The position numbers and the translations under genes are program-made. Below the pieces are notes generated by a model. The model saw only the letters and a program-made list of their open reading frames with translations. It was not told where the DNA came from and searched no databases. From positions 62,001-126,000 of the forward strand of contig NZ_JAGGOO010000110.1 in NCBI RefSeq assembly GCF_018614415.1: 64,000 nt of DNA. Reading direction: 5' to 3'. How positions within the stretch are numbered: position 1 is the stretch's first letter; each line of letters opens with the position of its first letter. Origin of the DNA: Streptomyces sp. ISL-12 (GTDB lineage: Bacteria; Actinomycetota; Actinomycetes; Streptomycetales; Streptomycetaceae). This document shows positions 1 to 8,607 of this stretch, piece by piece.

Positions 1-1
1 G

Positions 2-1849
2 GTGGGCGCGACGGAGGACGAGGTCCGCGCGGCCCTGGCCGAGCTGTACGCCGAGGGGGCGCTGCGGCACGGGCCCGGGCCGGACCACTGGAGGTTCCGG
101 GTGCCGCTGCTCGCGTCCGCGCTGATCACCTGTCTCGGGCCGTACGAGCGGCGCAGGCTCGCCCAGCTGGCGGTCACCGCGATCTGGGCGGGCACCGCCG
201 TCGCGGACGACCGGTACCTCGCGGAGCAACTGGTCGCCGCCGGCCGGTTCGTGGACTCCGGGCGGGCCTCCGTCGAACTGCTCGCCAAGGGCACCGCCGC
301 CATGCTGGACGACGGATACCACGCGGAGCGCTGGCTGCGCGCCGCCCTCGACCTGATCGCCGAGCCGGAGCGGCGCGCCCACGCGCTGGTCATGCACGCC
401 TCGACCTGTCTGATCCATCTGCGGTACGGCGAGGCGCTGGAGAGCGCGTCGACGGTCATGTCCGAGTACGCCGACCTGGTCTCCCCCGAGACCCTGCTCG
501 AGATGGAACTGGTCTACGTGGCCTCGCTCGGCGGGACCTCGGACATGGCGGCACTCGCCGAGATCTGTGACGGCGGCTGGCGCTCGCTGCCGGGCAGAGA
601 GGGGCACCGGGCCCTCACCCGCTGCATCGCGCTGTGCCATCTCGACCGCTGGCGGGAGGCGGACGAGCATCTGGAGGCCCAGCGGCACACCTGGAGCCGT
701 GACAACGATGTCGTGACCGCGTTGGGGCTGCTGTTCAGCGAGTGCGTCCAGGCGATCCTCGGCAGGACCGAGCTGTTCGAGCGGGCCGTCGCCGCGCCGA
801 CCCGGTGGCCCTTGTGGACGCAAGGGGTGCGGCACCGCTTCGAGCGGCTGTCGCAGCTGGCCCGGGTACTGATGCTGCTCGGTGATCCGGACCGGGCGGA
901 GGAGGTGCTGGCGGTGCACCGGCTGCCGTCCGCCTACCGGCCCGTTCCCGACCGGGTGGTCGCGGACAGCCAGAGCGGGCACTGGGACCGGGCGCTCGGT
1001 CTGGCCCTGGAGAGTCTGGCCGTCGGGCTGTCGATCGGCGATCTGCCCACCCACACCCTGATGTGCCGGGAGACGAGCGTCATCCTCGGTGCGCGCGGCC
1101 GGCTGGCCGGGGCGCGCGAGGTGATCGAGCGGGCGCGGACCGTGCAGCCCGTGATGCTCCATCTGCTGGCCGCGCCGGAGTCGTACCTGGAACGCGCCCT
1201 GGGCGCGGCCGACCGGGCCGACCAGGTCGTCACGGACGCGCTCGCCGTGGCCGTCGAACGCGGTCTGGTCGCCGGCACGGACGACCTGTGGCTGCTGCGG
1301 GCCGAGTCGGACATGGCGGCGGGCGACCTGGCGGCGGCGGAGCGGTGCGCGGACGAGGCACACAAGGTCGCCGAGCTGCTCGGCACCGGCCGGGCCCGGC
1401 TGTCCCACCTGCTCACCGCCGCCGTGGTGCACCACGACCGCGAGTCCGCGACCGCCGCGGTACGGCTCGCACGCAAGCGCGCACAGCCGCTGGAGCAGGC
1501 CGACACGCTCGCCGCGGTGGTCCGGTACGGGCTGGCCGATCCGTCGTTGCTGCACGAGGCGTACGCGCTGTACGGCGACCTCGACGCGCTGCTGCGCAGG
1601 GCACAGCTGCGGAACCTGATGCGCGCCCACAAGGTCGCCGTGCCGGGCCGGAGCTTCACCATCGCCGAGAACGAGCGGCTGCTGGCCACCCTGGTCACCG
1701 AGGGGCTGACCAACCGGGAACTGGCGGTCGCGCTCGGGTGCAGCGAGAAGAGCGTGGAGAGCCGGCTGGGCAGACTGTTCAAACGCACCGGGTTCCGTTC
1801 GCGGGTCGAACTCGCCTCCGCGATGCTGACCGGTGAGTACGCCGCCTGA
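2..1849 (+). CDS. LuxR-family (LAL-type) transcriptional regulator, 5' truncated
   Basis: This is the C-terminal 615 or so residues of a large LuxR regulator; the frame is open at the left window edge, so the true start and any N-terminal AAA/NB-ARC ATPase domain lie outside. The middle is a long alpha-helical, TPR-like stretch rich in Ala, Leu and Arg. The last 60 residues form a LuxR-type helix-turn-helix (ENERLLATLVTEGLTNREL followed by a GCSEKSVESRLGR recognition region). Layout and length fit the LAL family (MalT-like ATPase, TPR core, C-terminal HTH), which often activates secondary metabolism or sugar use. Its target cannot be told from the sequence. It converges on the damaged PPOX gene 50 bp downstream. 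Confidence 0.85.
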   Translation: MGATEDEVRAALAELYAEGALRHGPGPDHWRFRVPLLASALITCLGPYERRRLAQLAVTAIWAGTAVADDRYLAEQLVAAGRFVDSGRASVELLAKGTAAMLDDGYHAERWLRAALDLIAEPERRAHALVMHASTCLIHLRYGEALESASTVMSEYADLVSPETLLEMELVYVASLGGTSDMAALAEICDGGWRSLPGREGHRALTRCIALCHLDRWREADEHLEAQRHTWSRDNDVVTALGLLFSECVQAILGRTELFERAVAAPTRWPLWTQGVRHRFERLSQLARVLMLLGDPDRAEEVLAVHRLPSAYRPVPDRVVADSQSGHWDRALGLALESLAVGLSIGDLPTHTLMCRETSVILGARGRLAGAREVIERARTVQPVMLHLLAAPESYLERALGAADRADQVVTDALAVAVERGLVAGTDDLWLLRAESDMAAGDLAAAERCADEAHKVAELLGTGRARLSHLLTAAVVHHDRESATAAVRLARKRAQPLEQADTLAAVVRYGLADPSLLHEAYALYGDLDALLRRAQLRNLMRAHKVAVPGRSFTIAENERLLATLVTEGLTNRELAVALGCSEKSVESRLGRLFKRTGFRSRVELASAMLTGEYAA

Positions 1850-1901
1850 CACGGCTTCCCGGCCGGGCCCTGGGCCCCTGTCCTGACGACCAGCCGTTTC
1901 C

Positions 1902-2394
1902 TCACACCCGGCCGTCGACGTCCAAGGCCGTCCCGTACAGCCGCTCCGCCCTCGGCCGGATGACGATCCTGCGCTCGGCGGCCAACTGCTCGAGGAACGC
2001 TTCCTCGTCCTCCGGCTTCGCGGCCGTCGGGACCATCGCGAGCAGTTCCCGCCCGACCGCGTCGCCGGGGACCGTCGTGATCCCGGATGCCTCCGCCGGA
2101 CCCTCGGCGACGGCGAACGACCAGACGTCACCGCCCTGCACGTGCAGCGCCGCGCGCGGGTTGCGCCGCAGGTGCTTGACCTTGACCCGGTCAGCCGTGG
2201 TGGACAGCCGCACGACGCGGGCCTCGGGGTCCCATCTGTAGAGCATGGTGGTCAGGTGCGGGTGGCCGCTCTGCTTGACCGTGGCGAGGGTCCCGAACCG
2301 CTGCTCGGCGAGCAGACCGGAGGGCTTCGCCGGACAGGGGGCGAGGCGCTGGTCCTAGAGATGCTGCGCTCAACTCCCTTGTCCTCCCTGGCAT
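1902..2394 (-). pseudogene. PPOX-class (F420/FMN split-barrel) oxidoreductase, frameshifted
   Basis: The uninterrupted 114-residue frame from 1902 to 2246 (MLYRWDPEARVV onward) is the body of a PPOX-class flavin/F420 split-barrel protein. It lacks the conserved N-terminal strand. That part lies upstream in two frames: LLAEQRFGTLATVKQSG continues in frame with MLYRW but is preceded by a TAG stop, while a normal family N-terminus ending PLSGEALR (ATG at 2394) sits in the +1-shifted frame. One extra base (or two missing) at about 2316-2320 would restore a protein of roughly 160 aa. This is either a recent pseudogene or a sequencing error. Family members act as F420H2- or FMN-dependent reductases; the substrate is unknown. 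Confidence 0.7.
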
Positions 2395-2421
2395 TCCAGG
2401 TCCGTCGCGGCAGCCCGCGAC

Positions 2422-2438
2422 CGGTATCGCTCATACCG
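2422..2438. promoter_or_regulatory. Inverted repeat upstream of the PPOX gene
   Basis: CGGTAT and ATACCG are separated by 5 bp, forming a 17-bp dyad just upstream (minus strand) of the reconstructed PPOX start at 2394. The size suits a TetR- or MarR-type operator. The regulator is not identified. Confidence 0.4.
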
Positions 2439-2513
2439 TTCCCCCTCGGACCTGCGACGGGATCGCTCACCACGCCGAGAGCCCCGCACCCGCATCAGGG
2501 GGAAGCCCCCCAG

Positions 2514-2541
2514 CCGGTCGCCGGGCACGGCCGGCGACCGG
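2514..2541 (-). terminator. GC-rich hairpin downstream of the oxidoreductase remnant
   Basis: An 11-bp perfect stem, CCGGTCGCCGG (2514-2524) with CCGGCGACCGG (2531-2541), has a 6-nt loop. It starts 16 bp past the oxidoreductase stop. There is no U-tract, as is usual for Streptomyces terminators. Confidence 0.5.
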
Positions 2542-2556
2542 GCCGGGCCGGGCCGG

Positions 2557-3274
2557 TCAGGGAGCGAGCACGACCGTCTTTCCGGTCAGCCGCCCGGCGC
2601 CGGCGTCCTCGTGCACGGCGGCCAGCTCGGTCACCGAGCGGTGGGCGACGACGTGGAGTCGGAGCTTGCCGGCGTCCACCTTGCCGACCAGCTCGGCCAG
2701 TTGCGCCCCGTCGCCGCGGACGAACAGGTTCGCGCCGCGCACCCCCCGGGCGGGGTCCTCGGGAACCGGGCCGGCCGTGCTCGCGGCGACTCCGCCGTCG
2801 GCGACGTAGGCCGTCAGCCGGGCGAGTTCCTCCGGGGAGACACGCACGTGGTTCACCACGACCTGGAACGGACCGCCCACGGCCGCCGGACCCGCGGCGA
2901 GGTCGAGCGGGCCGACGACCCGGTGCGCGCCGTAGCCCCGCAGGCGGTCGGCGTGGTGCGGCGCGGCCACCGCGGTCACCCGCGCCCCCGCGTCGACGGC
3001 GAGCTGCACCACCAGGCTCCCCACGCCGCCCCCGGCCCCGTTGACCAGAACGGACTGGCCGGACCGCACCTCGCCGAGCTCGAAGACCGTCTGCCAGGCC
3101 GCCAGGCCGGTCAGCGGCAGTGCCGCGGCGTCGGCCAGTTCGGTCGTCGACCGGGTTGAACGACGTCGCCGCCACCCGCACCAGCACCTGCCCGGTGCCG
3201 GGAACCGGACGGTCGACGTCCTCGTAGCGCAGGACCTCGGTGCTGCCGAACTCGTGGAAACGCATGGCCTTCAT
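2557..3274 (-). pseudogene. Zinc-type NADPH:quinone oxidoreductase (MDR family) with internal deletion
   Basis: The start is ATG at 3274 with a GGAGGAA ribosome site. The first 44 residues (MKAMRFHEFG through AATSFNPVDD) match the N-terminus of MDR quinone oxidoreductases. At about 3141-3143 the frame changes and the protein resumes at ELADAAALPLTGLAAW, followed by the Rossmann NADPH site (NGAGGGVGSLVVQLA) and a normal C-terminus ending at 2557. Roughly 70 residues normally present between these blocks (GroES-like fold, up to VGDxV and EY motifs) are missing, with a frame change. Only about 238 residues remain, against about 310 for the family, so the gene is probably dead. It sits between the dioxygenase and PPOX genes on the same strand. 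Confidence 0.75.
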
Positions 3275-3356
3275 GGCACTTTCCTCCAGGATGTGACGGG
3301 TGCCGTCGCCAGGGGATCGAGGCGATCGGACGGAAACGAGGAGCACTCCGAGGTGC

Positions 3357-4235
3357 TCAGGTCAGCTGCACCGACCGGATGGAATTGCCCATCACCACGC
3401 GGTCGATGGCGCTGACGGCACTGGCGGGCTCGTCGGCGGCACCGACGGCGACCAGCAACGGGACGAAGTGCTCGGCCGTCGGATGGGCGACGGCGGCGCC
3501 GGGTGCCTTGGACCGGTAGTCGGCCAGGGCGTCGGCGTCGCCGCGGGCCAGGGCGTCGACGGCCCACGCGTCGAAGGCCGTGGTGGCCGCGGCGAGATCC
3601 GGCCGCCGGAAGACGGCGAAGCTGTGCGTCATGAAGCCCGAGCCGAGGACGAGGACGCCTTCGTCCCGCAGAGCCCGCAGGCGCGCACCGAGCTTCAGCA
3701 GGGCGTCGGGATCCAGACTGGGCATCGACAGCTGCACGACCGGTACGTCCGCCGCGGGGTACATGGCCATCAGCGGGATGAAGGCACCGTGGTCGAGACC
3801 ACGGCCGGCGAACTCGTGCACCGGCGTCCGGCCCAGCAGACCCGACAGCCGTCGCCCCAGGTCGGTGGCGTCCGGGGTCGCGTAGGGCAGGGTCCTGTAG
3901 CGGGGATGGAAACCGCTGAAGTCGTAGAACAGCGGGGTACCGGCGGCGGTACCGGACATCGCGGCCGGGGCCTGTTCCCAGTGGGCCGAGACGACGACGA
4001 TCGCCCGGGGCTTGGGCATCGACTGCGCCCACTCGAAGAGGTCACCGAGCCACCGCGGGTCATCGAGGGTGAACGGGGCCCCGTGACTGACGAACAGGCC
4101 GGGCAGAGGACCGTCCGACGGCTCCCACAGCCGCTGCCGGCGCGCCTGCGGCAGCACCCGGGCCAGCAGCTCGTCGTACGCCGCGGCCGGAGCGGATGAG
4201 GGAACGAGGGAGGTCAGGCTACTCATGGAGGTCAT
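3357..4235 (-). CDS. Class III extradiol dioxygenase (DODA/LigB family)
   Basis: This is a 292-aa protein when started at ATG 4235, which has AAGGAG about 9 bp upstream; an upstream in-frame ATG at 4265 lies inside the operator. Family marks are LFVSHGAPF near the N-terminus, VVVSAHWE, GLDHGAFIPL and LGSGFMTHS; their histidines supply the metal site of the DODA (4,5-DOPA extradiol dioxygenase-like, YgiD) group. Such enzymes open catecholic rings, although many bacterial members have no known substrate. It is divergent from the MarR gene and lies directly over two of the four MarR-type palindromes, so it is probably the main target of that regulator. The downstream oxidoreductase and PPOX remnants may belong to the same transcript. 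Confidence 0.85.
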   Translation of the reverse strand: MTSMSSLTSLVPSSAPAAAYDELLARVLPQARRQRLWEPSDGPLPGLFVSHGAPFTLDDPRWLGDLFEWAQSMPKPRAIVVVSAHWEQAPAAMSGTAAGTPLFYDFSGFHPRYRTLPYATPDATDLGRRLSGLLGRTPVHEFAGRGLDHGAFIPLMAMYPAADVPVVQLSMPSLDPDALLKLGARLRALRDEGVLVLGSGFMTHSFAVFRRPDLAAATTAFDAWAVDALARGDADALADYRSKAPGAAVAHPTAEHFVPLLVAVGAADEPASAVSAIDRVVMGNSIRSVQLT

Positions 4236-4250
4236 GAAAATCGACTCCTT

Positions 4251-4346
4251 CACTTGCCCGAGCAAGTGTCTTGACTTGCCCAGGCAAGTGAAAAGCTACC
4301 TCGCGAAAGCTTGCCCAGGCAAGTGATCCCGCTTGCCTGGGCAAGT
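4251..4346. promoter_or_regulatory. Four-copy palindromic operator array between dioxygenase and marR
   Basis: Four copies of a 16-18 bp palindrome of core CTTGCCYRGGCAAG lie at 4251-4268, 4274-4290, 4309-4325 and 4331-4346. The first has CGAG in place of CAGG or TGGG at the centre; the others are near-perfect. Spacings between copies are 22, 35 and 22 bp, so there are two pairs, each on one face of the helix, one pair next to each divergent start. This is the expected form of an autoregulated MarR operator set. Confidence 0.85.
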
Positions 4347-4358
4347 ATGATGGGGTTC

Positions 4359-4829
4359 ATGAACACCGAGTCACCCTGGCTCGACGATGACGAGCAGGCC
4401 CTGTGGCAGGCGCTCCTCACCGTCGTCATCGCCCTCCCCGCGGCCCTCGACCGTCAGCTGCAGCGCCAGTCGGGCATCTCCAACTTCGAGTACGGAGTGC
4501 TGGCCCGGCTCTCCATGGCCGACGAGCACACGATGCGCCTCAGCGACCTCGCCCGGGACTGCGACAGCACCCAGCCCCGCTTGTCCAAGGTGATGGACCG
4601 CTTCGAGGCCCGCGACTGGGTCGGCCGACGGCCCGATCCCGAAGACGGCCGGTACACCCTCGCCACCCTCACCGACACAGGCCGGCAGAAGCTCGTCGAG
4701 GCGGCGCCCGAACACGTCGCACAGGTCAAGCGGCTCGTCTTCGATCCGCTCACCGCCGCCCAGCGCCGCCACCTCGGGACCGCGCTGCCCCGCATCGCCG
4801 CCACCGTGCGCCGGGAACTCGACCTCTGA
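4359..4829 (+). CDS. MarR-family transcriptional regulator
   Basis: About 156 aa from ATG 4359 (MNTESPWLDDDEQALW); in-frame ATGs at 4347 and 4350 are possible alternatives. The winged helix is clear: LSDLARDCDSTQPRLSKVMD as recognition region, then a wing ending RRPDPEDGRYTLATLT. MarR proteins bind short palindromes as dimers and release them on contact with small phenolic or drug-like ligands. The four palindromes immediately upstream and the divergent dioxygenase make it the likely local repressor of itself and of the minus-strand oxidative genes. The ligand is unknown, perhaps a catechol or quinone given the enzyme partners. Confidence 0.88.
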   Translation: MNTESPWLDDDEQALWQALLTVVIALPAALDRQLQRQSGISNFEYGVLARLSMADEHTMRLSDLARDCDSTQPRLSKVMDRFEARDWVGRRPDPEDGRYTLATLTDTGRQKLVEAAPEHVAQVKRLVFDPLTAAQRRHLGTALPRIAATVRRELDL

Positions 4830-4922
4830 GCACCGCCTCGAAGGACATCTCGTCCGAACGGTCCGCGGTCAAGGACGGCCGGCCCTCGGGCTGATTCCCC
4901 GACCGGTCCCCAAGAACGGTCG

Positions 4923-4956
4923 AGGGCCGGTTTCGGATCTCTCCGAAACCGGCCCT
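4923..4956. terminator. Strong hairpin terminator between marR and tRNA-Pro
   Basis: A 14-bp perfect stem, AGGGCCGGTTTCGG (4923-4936) with CCGAAACCGGCCCT (4943-4956), has a 6-nt loop. It lies between the converging marR gene and the tRNA gene and probably stops transcription from both sides. Confidence 0.8.
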
Positions 4957-4975
4957 GACCTGCGACTGTCTCCAG

Positions 4976-5049
<74 letters not shown>

Positions 5050-5136
5050 ATGCGGTCGTGCACGGCGTTCCGTGCGATCACGCGGTCAATACCTTACCGC
5101 ACGCCCCGGGGTGCCCCGGAAACGGCACCGGCGCGG

Positions 5137-5148
5137 CACAATCGGCGC
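5137..5148 (+). promoter_or_regulatory. -10 element for a leaderless transcript of the DUF309 gene
   Basis: CACAAT (5137-5142) sits exactly 6 nt before the ATG at 5149 and there is no ribosome-binding site, the geometry of leaderless mRNAs in Streptomyces. No clear -35 was seen. Confidence 0.45.
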
Positions 5149-5655
5149 ATGGACAGCGCATCTGCCGACGGGGACCGCGACCGCGACGACGAGGGCCGGG
5201 CGCGCAACGCCCGGCCGAGGGACGGGCTCGGCAGGCCCCTGCCGTACGGCGCGGACGGCGTGCCCCGGCAGCCCGAGGGCGTGGTGCGGGCACCCGAGGA
5301 GACGGTCGTGGAGGCGCAGCGGCTGCTGGACGAGGGGAAGCCGTTCCACGCGCACGAGGTGTTCGAGGACGCCTGGAAGTCGGGACCGGAGGAGGACCGG
5401 GAGCTGTGGCGGGGCCTGGCGCAGCTCGCGGTGGGGCTGACGCACGCGGCCCGCGGCAACGTCACGGGCGGGCCCCGGCTGCTGCGGCGCGGCGCCGGCG
5501 CCGTCGAGGCGTGGGCGGCCGGGGCCGCGCGGTGGCGGCCGTACGGGATCGACCTCGCCTCGGTCGCCGGGTGGGCGCGGGAGCTGGCCGGGGGCGTGGA
5601 GCGCGGCGGCACACCCGTGGACGCGGCGGCACGCGCACCCCGGCTGCGCGGCTGA
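5149..5655 (+). CDS. DUF309 domain-containing protein
   Basis: A 168-aa protein with a hydrophilic N-terminal 50 residues. The DUF309 core begins about residue 58 and shows the family signature HAHEVFEDAWKSGPEEDREL followed by WRGLAQLAVGLTHAARGN. The fold is a small helical bundle; its biochemical role is unknown. The start ATG at 5149 was chosen because a -10-like hexamer lies 6 nt upstream and no better start exists. It is followed after 24 bp by the CobF gene in the same direction, but no functional link is evident. Confidence 0.85.
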   Translation: MDSASADGDRDRDDEGRARNARPRDGLGRPLPYGADGVPRQPEGVVRAPEETVVEAQRLLDEGKPFHAHEVFEDAWKSGPEEDRELWRGLAQLAVGLTHAARGNVTGGPRLLRRGAGAVEAWAAGAARWRPYGIDLASVAGWARELAGGVERGGTPVDAAARAPRLRG

Positions 5656-5679
5656 ACGGGCGTACGGCAGACTCGGGGC

Positions 5680-6456
5680 GTGCGGAAGATCCATGTCATC
5701 GGTATCGGCGCGGGCGACCCCGAGCAGCTCACCCTCCAGGCGGTGCGGGCCATGCGGGGCACCGACGTGTTCTTCGTCCTGGACAAGGGCGAGGTGAAGG
5801 CCGACCTCACGCGGCTGCGCCACGACATGCTCCAGGCACATGTGCCGCAGGGGACGTACCGCGTCGTCGAGGCGCGTGATCCGGAGCGGGACCGGTCGGC
5901 GGGCGGCAGCGCCTACTCCCCCGCCGTCGAGGACTGGCGCACCGCCCGCGCCGACGTCTACGAGCGGCTGATCGCCGAGGAACTGGGCGAGGACGAGACC
6001 GGCGCCTTCCTGGTGTGGGGCGACCCGGCGCTGTACGACAGCACGCTGGGCATCCTGGAGGAGGTGCTGGAGCGGGGGTCGGTGGAGTTCGGCTACGAGG
6101 TCGTCCCGGGGATCAGCAGTGTCTCGGCGCTGGCCGCCCGGCACCGCACCGGGCTGAACCGGGTCGCCCGGCCGGTGCAGATCACCACCGGGCGGCGGCT
6201 GGCCGAGGAGGGCTTCCCCGACGGGGTGGACGACGTGGTGGTGATGCTGGACGCCCGGCAGGCCTTCCGGGCCTGTGCCGACCAGGACGTCCACATCTAC
6301 TGGGGTGCCTACCTCGGCACGCCCGACGAGATCCTCGACTCCGGTCCGGTCGCCGAGGCGGCGCCGCGGATCGAGCGGCTGCGCGCCGAGGCCCGGGAGC
6401 GCAAGGGCTGGATCATGGACACGTATCTGCTGCGCCGCGCCCCGGGCAGCAGGTAG
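5680..6456 (+). CDS. cobF: Precorrin-6A synthase (deacetylating)
   Basis: A 258-aa SAM-dependent methyltransferase of the tetrapyrrole methylase (class III) fold, with GTG start at 5680. CobF methylates C-1 of precorrin-5 with loss of the C-20-derived acetyl group in the aerobic cobalamin pathway. Visible family marks are the N-terminal IHVIGIGAGDPEQLTLQAV, the central VWGDPALYDSTLGILEEV and VVPGISSVSALAARH, and the C-terminal YWGAYLGTPDEI. Length and motif order are normal. No other cob genes are adjacent, so it is an isolated copy, as often in Streptomyces. It reads on the same strand as the DUF309 gene just upstream. Confidence 0.9.
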   Translation: MRKIHVIGIGAGDPEQLTLQAVRAMRGTDVFFVLDKGEVKADLTRLRHDMLQAHVPQGTYRVVEARDPERDRSAGGSAYSPAVEDWRTARADVYERLIAEELGEDETGAFLVWGDPALYDSTLGILEEVLERGSVEFGYEVVPGISSVSALAARHRTGLNRVARPVQITTGRRLAEEGFPDGVDDVVVMLDARQAFRACADQDVHIYWGAYLGTPDEILDSGPVAEAAPRIERLRAEARERKGWIMDTYLLRRAPGSR

Positions 6457-6516
6457 GGGCACCCGGCCGGACCGGGCCCGCATGCGTGGCCGGGCCGGCG
6501 ATGTGATCGTGTCCGT

Positions 6517-8598
6517 GTGACCGTCGCCGAGGAGAGCCCACGCACCGCCGCCGCCCAGCCGCCGGTACTGGACCCGCGGCGGCGCAACGTCGTCTTCGTC
6601 ACGATCGTGCTGGGCATGCTGCTCGCGGCCCTGGACCAGACGATCGTCGGCACCGCCCTGCCGACGATCGTCTCGGACCTCGGCGGGGCCGAGCACATGT
6701 CCTGGGTGGTCACCTCCTATTTGCTCGCCGAGACCGTCGCGACGGTGCTGGTGGGCAAGTTCGGCGACCTGTTCGGACGCAAGATCGTCTTCCAGGTCTC
6801 GGCGATCGTGTTCATCGTGGGTTCGTTCCTGTGCGGGCTGGCCACGAACATGACCCTGCTGATCGTCTGGCGGGCGATGCAGGGGGTGGGCGCGGGCGGG
6901 CTGATGGTGACCGCGATGGCGCTGATCGCCGACGTGATCCCGCTGCGCGAGCGCGGCAAGTACCAGGGCGCCATCGGGGCCGTGTTCGGCGTGGCCACGG
7001 TCATCGGGCCGCTGCTCGGCGGGCTGTTCACCGACCATCTGTCCTGGCGGTGGGCGTTCTACGTCAACGTCCCCATCGCGGTCGTGGTCGTGCTCGCCGC
7101 CGCCCGCACCATTCCAGTGGTGAAGTCGGTGCTCCGGCCGGTCATCGACTATCTGGGCATCGCGCTGGTCGCGATCGGCGCCAGCGCGCTGATCCTGGCG
7201 ACCAGCTGGGGCGGCAACCAGTACGCCTGGGGCTCACCGGTGATCATCGGGCTGTTCGCCGGCGGGGTGGCCGCGCTGGCGCTGTTCTGCTGGGCGGAGA
7301 GCCGGGCGGCCGAGCCGATGCTGCCGATGCGGCTGTTCGCCAACCCGGTGTTCACGGTCTGCTCGATCCTCAGCTTCATCGTCGGCTTCGCCATGCTCGG
7401 GGCGATGACGTACCTGCCGAGCTACCTCCAGTACGTCGACGGCGACTCGGCCACGGTCTCGGGGGTGCGGACGCTGCCGATGGTGATCGGGCTGCTCGCC
7501 TTCTCCATCCTCAGCGGCACCGTGGTCAGCCGGACGGGACGGTACCGGCTGTTCCCGATCGCCGGTGCCCTGGTGATGGCGCTCGGCCTGTACCTGATGT
7601 CCCTGATGGGTCCGGACACCGGCGCGGCGCTGGAGTCGCTGTACATGTTCGTGCTCGGCGCCGGCATCGGGCTGTGCATGCAGGTGCTGATCATCGCCGT
7701 GCAGAACACCGTCGAGTACGCCGAACTGGGCACCGCCACCTCGGGCGTGACCTTCTTCCGTACGCTCGGCTCCTCCTTCGGCACCGCCGTCTTCGGCACC
7801 ATCTACGCCAACTCCCTCACCCCCAACCTGCGGGACGGGATCGCCTCCGCCGCGGCGACCGGTACCGCCGATCCGGCCGCCATCAGCCGGGCGGCGACCA
7901 GCCCGGAGGGCGTGCACGGGCTGCCGTCCGAGGCGGCCTCGCCGATCATCGGTGCCTACGCGGACACCATCCAGACCGTCTTCCTGTGGACGGTGCCGGT
8001 CGCGGGCCTCGGCTTCGTCGTCGCCCTGTTCCTCAGACAGGTGCGGTTGCGCGACAGCGCGCGGGCCGGGTCCACCGACATGGGCGAGGGCTTCGCCTCA
8101 CCGAACGACACCGACTCCCGGCGGGTGCTCGAAGCGTCCGTGGGGAAGATCATCGGCGGTACGCGGCTGGAGACCGCGCGCCGGATCATCGCGGACAGCG
8201 ACACCCGGCTGGACGTCGCGGGGGCGTGGGCGGTGATGCAGGTCGAGCTGTTCACGCGGCTGGTCGGACACGCCAGTCTCGGTCTGATCGCCACGCGTCA
8301 CCGGGTGCCCCCGGAGGTGCTGCTGCCGGTGTTCGACCGGATGGTGGAGGAGGGCTATCTGACCCGGGACGGTTCGCTGCTCTCGCACACCGGGGCGGGC
8401 GCCCGTGAGGCCGCGGTGATCGCGCGGGCCTGGACGACGTGGCTGGAGGACCGGGTGGCGGGGGACATCGGCCGTCCCGGTGACGCGGAGATCCGGGCGG
8501 CGGTCGACGCGATCGCCAAGCGGCTGCTGGTGGAGGACCTGAGCAGCGGGCTGCCGCAGCGGGTACGACGGCCGGCCGGCGCGACGGCGGGCCGTTGA
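6517..8598 (+). CDS. DHA2-family (EmrB/QacA) 14-TM drug exporter with C-terminal extension
   Basis: A 693-aa protein (GTG start at 6517). Residues about 25-520 are a 14-segment major facilitator of the DHA2 type, with motif C-like and A-like elements: [19 protein letters not shown], then [17 protein letters not shown] in the first loop. Typical members end near residue 500-550; here about 160 soluble residues follow ([16 protein letters not shown] to the C-terminus). Their composition resembles a winged-helix fold, including a [22 protein letters not shown] stretch. This extension occurs in some actinobacterial DHA2 exporters. The role is probably proton-driven export of a hydrophobic or cationic drug at the cytoplasmic membrane; the substrate is unknown. 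Confidence 0.88.
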   Translation: MTVAEESPRTAAAQPPVLDPRRRNVVFVTIVLGMLLAALDQTIVGTALPTIVSDLGGAEHMSWVVTSYLLAETVATVLVGKFGDLFGRKIVFQVSAIVFIVGSFLCGLATNMTLLIVWRAMQGVGAGGLMVTAMALIADVIPLRERGKYQGAIGAVFGVATVIGPLLGGLFTDHLSWRWAFYVNVPIAVVVVLAAARTIPVVKSVLRPVIDYLGIALVAIGASALILATSWGGNQYAWGSPVIIGLFAGGVAALALFCWAESRAAEPMLPMRLFANPVFTVCSILSFIVGFAMLGAMTYLPSYLQYVDGDSATVSGVRTLPMVIGLLAFSILSGTVVSRTGRYRLFPIAGALVMALGLYLMSLMGPDTGAALESLYMFVLGAGIGLCMQVLIIAVQNTVEYAELGTATSGVTFFRTLGSSFGTAVFGTIYANSLTPNLRDGIASAAATGTADPAAISRAATSPEGVHGLPSEAASPIIGAYADTIQTVFLWTVPVAGLGFVVALFLRQVRLRDSARAGSTDMGEGFASPNDTDSRRVLEASVGKIIGGTRLETARRIIADSDTRLDVAGAWAVMQVELFTRLVGHASLGLIATRHRVPPEVLLPVFDRMVEEGYLTRDGSLLSHTGAGAREAAVIARAWTTWLEDRVAGDIGRPGDAEIRAAVDAIAKRLLVEDLSSGLPQRVRRPAGATAGR

Positions 8599-8607
8599 CC
8601 TCCGGGT

